From assembly GCA_012031475.1 (NCBI GenBank), contig JAAUTJ010000163.1, positions 1-8,630 of the forward strand: 8,630 nt of DNA, given 5' to 3'. A program made the position numbers and the translations under genes. The number at the start of each line of letters is the position of its first letter. Positions within the stretch are counted from its first letter, which is position 1. The notes under the pieces are model-generated. The model had not been told where the DNA came from. It worked only from the letters and a program-made list of their open reading frames with translations, and made no database searches. This document shows positions 1-5,263 of the stretch, one piece after another. The stretch is from Leptolyngbyaceae cyanobacterium SM1_3_5. Its GTDB lineage: Bacteria; Cyanobacteriota; Cyanobacteriia; Elainellales; Elainellaceae.

Positions 1-437
1 TCCGTGCCGCATCGCGCAGCATTTCGTCGAGCCACCACATCGCCCACGCGCACGGCGCAAAAGCAAGTTTTACGCTCACCCAGCAGTCCGCCGGATTCCG
101 GGTCGCGCTGGCGCTCTTGAATGCGGCGGCGCAGTTCTAGATATCCGCGTGAATAAAACTGAAGCGCCTGCTGGGTCGGGCGTTCGTCTAGGGCTGAGGT
201 GCCCTGAGCAGAAATTTGGCCGCCCATCCAGTCTGTAATTTCCGTCAGGCAAACCGTCCGTCCAGCCAACAGCGCTTCATACGCTGTCGCCACGCCTGCC
301 AACCCGCCACCCACCACGAGCGCATCACAGGCCACCATCCGATCGGGCGATCGCGGTGGCGTGGCGATCGCGGCGATCGGACTAAGAATTTCGATCAGCG
401 CCAAACTCAACGCCGCCCAAGCCATTTGACGTATCAC
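1..437 (-). CDS. FAD-dependent oxidoreductase, N-terminal part, probable frameshift
   Basis: The gene is partial and runs off the left edge. I choose the GTG at 437-435 because GAGGAG (449-444) lies 6 bases upstream; the next in-frame ATG (425) is 18 bases from it. The GTG start gives MIRQMAWAALSLALIEILSP followed by IAAIA, a signal-peptide-like N-terminus, so an exported protein is likely. A dinucleotide-binding motif follows (VVGGGLAGVATAYEALLAGR), then TEITDWMGGQISAQGTSALDERPTQ, typical of a cyanobacterial family of FAD-dependent oxidoreductases of unknown substrate. In the starting frame the residues after about 112 (GLLGERKTCFCAVRVGD...ARRNAARCGT) look unnatural. The +1 frame reads RNPADCWVSVK and ends LDEMLRDAAR, which fits the family's NPxDCWVS segment. 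One extra base (or two lost) around 95-112 would explain this: a real lesion or a sequencing error. Family call fairly sure, function unknown. Confidence 0.75.
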   Translation of the reverse strand, partial: MIRQMAWAALSLALIEILSPIAAIATPPRSPDRMVACDALVVGGGLAGVATAYEALLAGRTVCLTEITDWMGGQISAQGTSALDERPTQQALQFYSRGYLELRRRIQERQRDPESGGLLGERKTCFCAVRVGDVVARRNAARCGT

Positions 438-516
438 ACCACACTCCTCGATCGCAGTACATGAACAATGATGCCGGACAAGGAGTGGACGCGATCAAAA
501 ATGACAAGTTCCGAGG

Positions 517-552
517 GGAGGCAGGGCAGGAGGCAGGGCAGGAGGCAGGAGG
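517..552. repeat. 12-bp tandem repeat GGAGGCAGGGCA
   Basis: Two perfect copies of GGAGGCAGGGCA (517-528 and 529-540) are followed by a partial third copy (541-549) and a further AGG. The same kind of sequence, in opposite orientation and less regular, lies at 618-652, so the two blocks form an imperfect inverted repeat. G/A-rich GGCAGAGGG-type repeats of this kind are common between genes in filamentous cyanobacteria. Confidence 0.85.
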
Positions 553-592
553 AACAGCCCTTTTTGCATTTCTAATCCCCCTAGCCTTGTAA

Positions 593-612
593 AGACGCGA
601 GATCTTGCGTCT
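593..612. repeat. Palindromic repeat AGACGC...GCGTCT
   Basis: AGACGCGAGATCTTGCGTCT is a palindrome with a single mismatched pair and an AGATCT core. It sits between the two arms of the G/A-rich inverted repeat. It resembles the dispersed GTAGAGACGCG...CGCGTCTCTAC palindromes of filamentous cyanobacteria, here slightly decayed (preceded by TTGTAA, followed by CTTC). A 16-base exact match recurs at 4558-4573. Confidence 0.8.
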
Positions 613-617
613 CTTCA

Positions 618-652
618 CTCCTCCTGCCCTCTGCCGTCTGCCCTCTGCCTCC
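618..652. repeat. Pyrimidine-rich inverted partner of the 517-552 repeat
   Basis: This block reads CTCCTCCTGCCCTCTGCC and continues with GTCTGCCCTCTGCCTCC. Its reverse complement begins GGAGGCAGAGGGCAG and ends GGGCAGGAGGAG, close to the repeat at 517-552. A transcript from either strand could fold these blocks into a long imperfect stem enclosing the 593-612 palindrome. Confidence 0.65.
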
Positions 653-696
653 ACGCGATCGTCACAAGTGCCAACATTCCGTAATGCTCCGCACCA

Positions 697-710
697 GTAG
701 GTAACAATAC
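697..710. promoter_or_regulatory. GTA-N8-TAC site, possible NtcA operator
   Basis: GTA (697-699), eight bases and TAC (708-710) match the consensus of the cyanobacterial nitrogen regulator NtcA. The site lies upstream of the acetyltransferase, but the best -10 box is 35 bases downstream instead of the usual 20-24. The motif has six fixed bases, so about two chance occurrences are expected in a window this size. Treat as a weak candidate. Confidence 0.25.
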
Positions 711-719
711 GCAACAAGA

Positions 720-751
720 TTGATAAAGATTTAACGAATGGCTGGTAGAAT
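720..751 (+). promoter_or_regulatory. Candidate promoter of the acetyltransferase gene
   Basis: TAGAAT (746-751) is a good -10 match. TTGATA (720-725) could be the -35 element, although the spacer of 20 bases is longer than optimal. Transcription would begin near 758, which leaves a leader of about 26 bases before the ATG at 784 and argues against the GTG at 760 as the start. Confidence 0.4.
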
Positions 752-783
752 CTGCCCATGTGTCATCTACCGAACGTCAGACA

Positions 784-1206
784 ATGATTCAAACTGTCGC
801 CTATTCTGAGGCTTCACCTGTGATTTGCGCCGTCCGCACTCAAGTTTTCCAGGTGGAGCAGTTTATTGATCCTGCCATTGAGGTGGACGGACTTGACGAA
901 ACCGCTTTTCATCTGCTGGCAATTCAAGACAGCAAGGTAATTGGAACCACCAGGGTGCGTGTCTTGAACGATCGCATTGCCAAAATTGAGCGCGTTGCCG
1001 TGCTGCCCGACTATCGCAGGCGTGGCTTTGGCAAAAAGCTGATGGAAAATGCGATCGCTTTGGTGCGCGATCGCCAAATTCCCGAAGTCAAGCTCAACGC
1101 GCAACTCCACGCCCGCAGCTTCTATGAAAAGCTGGGCTTTCAGCAGTGGAGCGAAGAATTTCAGGAAGCCGGAATTTTACATGTTGAAATGAGGCGACAG
1201 GTTTAG
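784..1206 (+). CDS. GNAT family N-acetyltransferase (ElaA/YjcF-like)
   Basis: Probable cytoplasmic transferase of an acetyl group from acetyl-CoA to an unknown amine. The 140-residue product has the GNAT layout. The N-terminal IRxxVFxxEQ-type stretch appears as VRTQVFQVEQFIDP (about 17-30), followed by DGLDETAFHLLA typical of the YjcF/ElaA subgroup. The core strand is IGTTRVRV. The acetyl-CoA pyrophosphate loop is RRRGFGKK (about 78-85), and LNAQLHARSFYEKLGF (about 104-119) is the usual C-terminal motif. Start: I prefer the ATG at 784 (MIQTVAYSE); an in-frame GTG at 760 would add 8 residues, but neither start has a strong ribosome-binding site. The gene stands alone, divergent from the oxidoreductase, and is followed at once by an intrinsic terminator. 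Substrate cannot be told from sequence. Confidence 0.9.
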   Translation: MIQTVAYSEASPVICAVRTQVFQVEQFIDPAIEVDGLDETAFHLLAIQDSKVIGTTRVRVLNDRIAKIERVAVLPDYRRRGFGKKLMENAIALVRDRQIPEVKLNAQLHARSFYEKLGFQQWSEEFQEAGILHVEMRRQV

Positions 1207-1221
1207 TTAAATTGATTGAGC

Positions 1222-1257
1222 AAAGCCGCTGCCAAACCAAAACTGGCAGCGGCTTTT
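1222..1257 (+). terminator. Intrinsic terminator after the acetyltransferase gene
   Basis: A 13-bp perfect stem (AAAGCCGCTGCCA at 1222-1234 with TGGCAGCGGCTTT at 1244-1256) encloses a 9-base A-rich loop. It ends in a short T run (1254-1257) and starts 16 bases after the stop codon. The T run is short, but stem strength and position make termination on the plus strand likely. Confidence 0.85.
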
Positions 1258-1803
1258 GCTGAAGAAACTTTGTTGTTGTGGCTAAAAGATATCGATTGAA
1301 CTAGCGCAAACATAGCGCGATCGCTATCAAAATGCAGAGAAACTCATGAAGTTCTGGTTGGGGATCAAATGGTAGGCGATTGCCAGAAATAGATTTCTTG
1401 AGACTGAGCGATCGATCGGTTTAAATCTATCCTGCGATAGGCGAAGAAGCTTTAATTTGTATCGGTAGCTACAAAAAATTGCGATTTTCAAGCGCTTCAA
1501 GGCGGCTTCAGGCCGCTCAGCTTGTAAATTTCTATCGCAAGTGAGACACAAAGTTGTGAAATTCGCGTTTTATTAGAATTAAAAGAGAATAAAAACTTTT
1601 TTCTGATACAGTTCTTTTACTTTTTCTTGTCGTTTTCTTTTTTGTAACGACGGATTTGCTTCATTCAATGGTAAGCGAGTGAAATTCCCCAGCGGAAATG
1701 GTAGTTTCCCCAACGACAAAACTGGGAACGATTAGGTTTAATAGTTTTGGAACTTGCGATTTGCTTGACGGCTACGATTGTTTTTTATCTTTTTATCAAT
1801 TCC
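1258..1803. other. Long gap, AT-rich in its second half, no convincing gene
   Basis: About 545 bases lie without a gene I can support. A 74-codon frame on the minus strand (1327-1551) shows no recognisable motif and no clear ribosome-binding site. From about 1560 to 1660 the sequence is strongly A/T-rich with T runs. At 1694-1729 there are two mutually exclusive short hairpins: GGAAA (1694-1698) can pair with TTTCC (1705-1709), or the same TTTCCC stretch can pair with GGGAAC (1724-1729). This may be the leader and promoter region of the zinc-ribbon gene. Confidence 0.5.
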
Positions 1804-2004
1804 ATGAACACTTGCCCCTGCTGCTCCCAACCCCTGCTGCGTCACGCTCGTCGCAATAGCATTTACTGGTTTTGCTCGCACTGCTGGCAAGAAATGCCCA
1901 ACTTGTCCGATCGCCTAACCGTGCCCAGCGATGAACCTGTGTGTGTCCCCAGGTTCACAAAACCGCTCAGTCTGGCTTGCCACAGCGGTAGTCAAGCAGG
2001 CTAA
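1804..2004 (+). CDS. Small CPCC zinc-ribbon protein
   Basis: A 66-residue protein beginning MNTCPCCSQPLLRHARRNSI and continuing YWFCSHCWQEMP. The pairs Cys4/Cys7 and Cys24/Cys27 form a C-x2-C...C-x2-C zinc ribbon. I recognise this as a small conserved cyanobacterial protein or domain (CPCC...LLRH...YWFC..CWQEMP) with no established function; binding to nucleic acid or protein is a guess. The tail after residue 32 is not conserved-looking, so it may vary between strains. The ATG at 1804 puts the motif at the very N-terminus. An in-frame TTG at 1747 would add a hydrophobic 19-residue extension, which seems less likely. No clear ribosome-binding site is visible ahead of either. The gene is convergent with the flavin oxidase gene, and both end at the hairpin at 2080-2121. 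Confidence 0.75.
   Translation: MNTCPCCSQPLLRHARRNSIYWFCSHCWQEMPNLSDRLTVPSDEPVCVPRFTKPLSLACHSGSQAG
1932..1957 (+). repeat. Inverted repeat inside the zinc-ribbon gene tail
   Basis: TGAACCTG (1932-1939) and CAGGTTCA (1950-1957) form a perfect 8-bp stem around a 10-base loop. It lies in the poorly conserved C-terminal coding part. Possible mRNA hairpin; no function assigned. Confidence 0.4.
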
Positions 2005-2079
2005 GCGCAGTGCTACAAGCAACAAATTGTTACTAAATTAAATGCAACTGCACCGATCGCTGATGAATCGATCGCCCTT

Positions 2080-2121
2080 GTGAGGCAGGAGGAATCATTG
2101 TCCTTCTGCCTCACGCTTTTT
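2080..2121 (+). terminator. Hairpin terminator between convergent genes
   Basis: GTGAGGCAGGAGGA (2080-2093) pairs with TCCTTCTGCCTCAC (2101-2114), 13 Watson-Crick pairs plus one wobble, around a 7-base loop. GC and TTTTT (2117-2121) follow. It lies 75 bases after the zinc-ribbon stop codon and abuts the stop of the minus-strand oxidase. Read in the minus direction, the stem is not followed by a T run, so it should act best on the plus strand. The stem shares GAGGCAGGAGGAA exactly with the repeat at 542-554. Confidence 0.75.
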
Positions 2122-3798
2122 CTAGATTCGCGTCAAATTAACGGCTGGTCGTGAGATGCTTTGCGATCGCCGCAGTTGTCCCAGTCGAGCCGCTTGCGCC
2201 TCCGTTGACAAACCCAAATCCGCAAGGATGCCCAAAGCCGCGTATTCTCCGGTTTCGCACGCGCCGTCCATGTAGCCTTGAGCCGCGTAGGAGCAGTGTT
2301 CGCCCGCAAACCAAATGTTGCCGATCCGTTCGCCTTCCGCCCCGCCGATCGATGTCCACTGACCGACGCGATAGGCCGAATACGACCCTTGCTGATACGG
2401 TTCGCCTGCCCAAAATGCCCGGACTGCCCGACCTCGATCGACCTGTTCCAAGCCGGGAAAAATCTGGTCAAGCTGGTGACTGAGCAGTTGAGCATGATTT
2501 TCAGGATCGCCCGCGCCCAGTTCAATTCCGGCCTGTCCGCCGCGCAAATCGGTCAGCCATGCGATCGGGCTGGACTGATAGCGGGCACTTTCCCAGGTAT
2601 TTTGGAACGGCAGATCCGAGTAAATACTGGCGGTTGAACCATAGCGCGATCGCCACAGTCGTTCTTGGAAGGGAACGGCGAGTTTGCTGCTGGTTCCGTA
2701 GCCAAGCTGATCGATCGATCGCCGCTTGACGGGAGACATTTCAACCGCCAGATCGATTTGGCGCAAAACCGAGAACGGCACGGTGAGGAGGATGCGATCG
2801 TAATTTCGCGCTTGACTAATGCCGTCTTGCCGCAGGCTGACCTGATAGCCGCCGTCGGAACGCGCTCGAATTGATTCAAGCACAGTTCCCGTTTCGATAT
2901 TCGGACTGAGGCGATCGGACAGGGCGCGAGGAATGCGATCGTTGCCGCCGATCACGTGATAGCGCTCGTCGCTGATGCCGTAGGTACTCCAGCCGCCGAT
3001 CTCGGTGCCGATTAAAAACAGCAGATTTAGGCAGGATTGTTCTTCAATGTCCATGCCCATTTCGGTGACGTAGGCAACGCGGATCAGGTCGCGCAGCGTC
3101 GGGCTGATCGAGGTGGAGTCGAGGTAGTCGGCCAGCGAAATTCGATCGAGCCGCATCGCTGTCGGACTGGGACGATGGTAGGTAATTTTTTCGTCGGGCG
3201 CGATCGATTCCAAGTCTCGAAGAATCTGCACGGCCAGCGGCTTGAACTCTTCGACAATCGTGCGGTGGCTGATTTGTTCGCCGCGAATGTAGACCACTTC
3301 GGGAATCAAACCTTGGTCTGCCGATCGCAAATCGGCCATTTCTAAGCCAAGTTCAGCCGCAATCGATCGAATATGCACATGGGAAGTGTCGATGAATTCG
3401 CCGCCCAGTTCCACGACTCCGGGCGCTTCGGGCAGGTTTGTCAAGCTGCTCATGCGGCCACCGATGCGATGACTTGCTTCCACAATGTCGATCGGCACTC
3501 CGGCTTGATGCAGACGATAGGCGGCAGTCAGTCCGGCAATTCCGGCTCCCACAATCAGCACTTTCGGCAGCACTTTCGGCAGCACTTTCGGGAGCGATTG
3601 AGCGCGAGCGATCGAGGGAAAAACGGTGTTGAGGGCGATCGCTCCCGCTAAAACGCTGCCACCTTGCAGCAGTCGGCGTCGTGATAATCGATCGGTCATC
3701 CAGCCCTGAGCTTCTGCCGTTGAAGTCTCAAGCTGTTGGGAAATTTGGGCGGTTTTGTAGCTTAAACGCAGTAAATCAAGTAGTCCATTCCGCGACAT
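2122..3798 (-). CDS. Tat-exported flavin monoamine/L-amino-acid oxidase family protein
   Basis: FAD-dependent amine oxidase superfamily enzyme, expected to oxidise an amine or amino acid with release of H2O2 and ammonia. The ATG at 3798 gives 558 residues beginning MSRNGLLDLLRLSYKTAQIS, an N-terminal region I associate with cyanobacterial members; an upstream in-frame ATG (3861) seems too early. A twin-arginine signal follows: SRRRLLQGG (about 39-47), a hydrophobic stretch and ARAQS, so export to the periplasm or beyond is likely. FAD binding: LIVGAGIAGLTAAYRL (about 81-96), GGRM, ELGGEFID. The C-terminal flavin motif is IWFAGEHCSYAAQGYMDGA (about 495-513). Three LPKV repeats (from about residue 69) lie just before the first FAD strand. 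The substrate is not predictable. The same-strand operon upstream ends 342 bases away, so the gene probably has its own promoter. Confidence 0.88.
   Translation of the reverse strand: MSRNGLLDLLRLSYKTAQISQQLETSTAEAQGWMTDRLSRRRLLQGGSVLAGAIALNTVFPSIARAQSLPKVLPKVLPKVLIVGAGIAGLTAAYRLHQAGVPIDIVEASHRIGGRMSSLTNLPEAPGVVELGGEFIDTSHVHIRSIAAELGLEMADLRSADQGLIPEVVYIRGEQISHRTIVEEFKPLAVQILRDLESIAPDEKITYHRPSPTAMRLDRISLADYLDSTSISPTLRDLIRVAYVTEMGMDIEEQSCLNLLFLIGTEIGGWSTYGISDERYHVIGGNDRIPRALSDRLSPNIETGTVLESIRARSDGGYQVSLRQDGISQARNYDRILLTVPFSVLRQIDLAVEMSPVKRRSIDQLGYGTSSKLAVPFQERLWRSRYGSTASIYSDLPFQNTWESARYQSSPIAWLTDLRGGQAGIELGAGDPENHAQLLSHQLDQIFPGLEQVDRGRAVRAFWAGEPYQQGSYSAYRVGQWTSIGGAEGERIGNIWFAGEHCSYAAQGYMDGACETGEYAALGILADLGLSTEAQAARLGQLRRSQSISRPAVNLTRI
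3556..3591 (-). repeat. Three perfect 12-bp coding repeats (LPKV x3)
   Basis: CAGCACTTTCGG occurs three times end to end (3556-3567, 3568-3579, 3580-3591). On the minus strand this encodes LPKVLPKVLPKVL just after the Tat signal cleavage region and before the GAGIAG motif. The unit is a multiple of three, so gain or loss of copies keeps the reading frame. Replication slippage in a linker is the simplest origin. Confidence 0.9.
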
Positions 3799-4140
3799 AA
3801 AAAAGGGTGTGTGGCTTGTACTCAGATCTTGCGCGTCTTGCCATCGACAAAACGATCGCAAAACGACCGAGCGCCAATGACGCTACGGCGATCGAGCTAA
3901 GCTGTGCAAAGCAAGCTGATGGGAAGCAGCGATCGTGCGGTGCAAGCAGCGATCGCCACCAACCAATAGAAACTGAGAATGAGGTGCTGCGGCAGGCGAG
4001 CGCCGATTTGGTTGGGCAGAAAAGCGCTGCCCCGCAAAACCCGATTTCAACTTCCATCGGTGTTCGCCCGATGCAAGATGTGAGATGAACGGAGCCAATG
4101 CTCCTTGCTTCTCTAGCCTAACCTGTCTGCTGCCTGTCAG
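3799..4140. other. 342-bp gap between the operon end and the flavin oxidase gene
   Basis: Open frames of up to 93 codons exist on both strands here, but none shows a recognisable motif and they overlap each other; I call no gene. Several CGATCG cores are present, with a near repeat of AAGCAGCGATCG on either side of a short spacer at about 3924-3956. AGATCTTGCGCGTCTTG (3824-3840) is a variant of the palindromic repeat at 593-612. A weak hairpin (GGAGC 4091-4095 with GCTCC 4100-4104) lies about 40 bases beyond the operon's last stop codon but lacks a T run on that strand. The promoter of the oxidase gene should lie in this gap; I see no clear match. Confidence 0.5.
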
Positions 4141-4542
4141 TCACGCTTGGTCTTTGGGCGACTGACGCCAGCCCACGTAAACCCGCCAGCCGCCCCACTC
4201 GGTAATTTCACGCTCGCCTTCACACAAAATTGATTCGCCCAACACACCTAAGACGATTTCGCCATCCGCAAGGCGAACTTTGCCGATGCACAATCCGGGC
4301 GGTTCCTGCTGCAAAATTGTTCCCAGTCCGGCTGGCGGCACTGCCCAGACTTCAACGGCGATCGATCGTCCTCCCTCCCGAACGCGCAGCATGGCTGGAT
4401 GGCGATCAGCGATCGACCACAAGCGATAGCACGGCTCGGTTTCCGCCTCGCGCACAAATCTGGCTTCGACAGCGAGCAAGTTTGAATTCAGTTCCAATCC
4501 GCGCATTAAGGTTCCGTTGACGGCGAGGTGAATGGGTGGCAT
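4141..4542 (-). CDS. Stand-alone allophanate hydrolase C-terminal-domain protein
   Basis: A 133-residue protein beginning MPPIHLAVNGTLMRGLELN, then ARFVREAETEPCYRLWSI, DRHPAMLRV, IAVEVWAVPPAGL, EPPGLCIGKVRLADG and EITEWGGWRVY. These stretches match the C-terminal domain of allophanate hydrolase (AtzF/DUR1 type, related to the gamma-glutamylcyclotransferase fold; NGTLMRG is the equivalent loop). In the full enzyme an N-terminal amidase removes ammonia from allophanate, and the C-terminal domain is reported to decarboxylate N-carboxycarbamate. Here no amidase domain is attached: upstream of the ATG this frame only overlaps the cysteine hydrolase gene in shadow. It is the last gene of the operon, 31 bases after the cysteine hydrolase stop. 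I infer a role in the last step of ureide breakdown. No strong ribosome-binding site is visible. Confidence 0.85.
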   Translation of the reverse strand: MPPIHLAVNGTLMRGLELNSNLLAVEARFVREAETEPCYRLWSIADRHPAMLRVREGGRSIAVEVWAVPPAGLGTILQQEPPGLCIGKVRLADGEIVLGVLGESILCEGEREITEWGGWRVYVGWRQSPKDQA

Positions 4543-4557
4543 GAGGGGTGGAGAGAG

Positions 4558-4573
4558 GCGAGATCTTGCGTCT
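4558..4573. repeat. Second copy of GCGAGATCTTGCGTCT
   Basis: These 16 bases are identical to 597-612 and lie in the 31-base gap between the cysteine hydrolase and the allophanate-hydrolase-related gene, abutting the stop codon of the former. The complete palindrome is not present here (GAGG replaces AGAC on the left), so it looks like a truncated dispersed repeat inside the operon. Confidence 0.7.
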
Positions 4574-5257
4574 TTAGGGGGTGAGGGCGGGGGTGAGGGC
4601 GGCGAGGACGGCGGCGGATGAGGTTGTCCAGCCGATGATGCCGCCTTGGGCGCGGAGCATTTCGATCGTCGCCTGCTTGAATTCGGGGAAGTAGCTTTCG
4701 GTGCAGTCTTCCACCAAGAGGCATTCGTAGCCGCGATCGTTGGCTTCGCGCATCGTGGTTTGCACACAAACTTCGGTTGTGACGCCCGTAAACAGCAAAT
4801 GTGTAATTCCGCGTTCTCGTAGAATTTCGGACAGTGGCGTTGCGTAGAATGCGCCTTTTCCCGGTTTGTGAATCACGATTTCTCCGGACAGCGGCGCAAG
4901 TTCTGAAATGATGTCGTTTCCAGGTTCGCCTTTAATTAGAATGCGTCCCATTGCCGATCGATCGCCAATTCGCAAGCTGCCATTACCGCGATCGAGTTTC
5001 GACGGTGGACAATCCGACAAATCCGGCTGATGACATTCGATCGTGTGAATGATTGGTAACTGCAATTCGCGAAATCGATCGAGCAGTGTTTTCAAAGTGG
5101 GGACGATCGCCTGAAGCCGACTGACATCATTTCCTAACGCATCGCCAAATCCACCCGATTCGAGAAAATCGCGCTGCATATCAATCAAAACTAAGGCAAT
5201 CTGATTGAGATTTGCAGGCAGTTTGTAATCATAAGGTTGAGCCGAAATGGTTGCCAT
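4574..5257 (-). CDS. Isochorismatase-fold cysteine hydrolase (second amidohydrolase of the operon)
   Basis: The 227-residue product has the cysteine-hydrolase triad: Asp26 in LVLIDMQRDF, Lys131 in IHKPGKGAFYAT and Cys164 in TGVTTEVCVQTTMREANDRG. A cis-peptide-type VTT precedes the cysteine, and Gln204 in RAQGGIIG matches a substrate-binding glutamine of biuret hydrolase. It is clearly paralogous to the BiuH-like gene at 7512-8192 (a 23-base identical DNA stretch at 4719-4741 and 7645-7667), but it lacks the REGHRPDL and KRWRS signatures, having IECHQPDL and CPPSK instead. It probably hydrolyses a C-N bond in a small amide or ureide and releases ammonia. Triuret, another ureide or a carbamoylated compound are possibilities; the substrate is unknown. 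It starts 6 bases after the LysE stop, so it is in the operon. The final residues are encoded by GGGTGAGGGCG-type low-complexity DNA. Confidence 0.87.
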   Translation of the reverse strand: MATISAQPYDYKLPANLNQIALVLIDMQRDFLESGGFGDALGNDVSRLQAIVPTLKTLLDRFRELQLPIIHTIECHQPDLSDCPPSKLDRGNGSLRIGDRSAMGRILIKGEPGNDIISELAPLSGEIVIHKPGKGAFYATPLSEILRERGITHLLFTGVTTEVCVQTTMREANDRGYECLLVEDCTESYFPEFKQATIEMLRAQGGIIGWTTSSAAVLAALTPALTP

Positions 5258-5263
5258 AATGAT

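Larger units (their letters stand above)
438..783. other. Divergent intergenic region rich in repeats
   Basis: This gap separates the leftward oxidoreductase from the rightward acetyltransferase. It holds a G/A-rich 12-bp tandem repeat (517-549), a near-perfect palindrome (593-612), a pyrimidine-rich arm (618-652) roughly complementary to the first repeat, a GTA-N8-TAC site (697-710) and a likely -10 box (746-751). The open frame on the minus strand across 382-759 is low-complexity translation of these repeats and overlaps the oxidoreductase start, so I do not call it a gene. Confidence 0.7.

Noticed and set aside
511..652. CRISPR array
   Set aside because: The repeats are 12 bp and contiguous, without unique spacers of regular length, and no cas gene is present.
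382..759. 125-codon open frame on the minus strand
   Set aside because: Its middle is translation of the G/A-rich repeats and it overlaps the start of the oxidoreductase in another frame; no recognisable domain.
1327..1551. 74-codon open frame on the minus strand
   Set aside because: No motif, no convincing ribosome-binding site and no family recognised; kept as part of the unexplained gap only.
2151..3651. Several plus-strand open frames of 64-119 codons opposite the flavin oxidase gene
   Set aside because: They are antisense shadows of a strongly conserved coding region with no independent motifs.
3776..4098. Open frames of 71-93 codons on both strands in the gap after the operon
   Set aside because: They overlap each other on opposite strands, show no recognisable motifs, and are rich in CGATCG-derived sequence.
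4543..4767. N-terminal extension of the allophanate-hydrolase-related protein, which would make it 208 residues
   Set aside because: The extension lies almost wholly inside the cysteine hydrolase gene in another frame and is proline/serine-rich shadow sequence; homology begins at MPPIHLAVNG.
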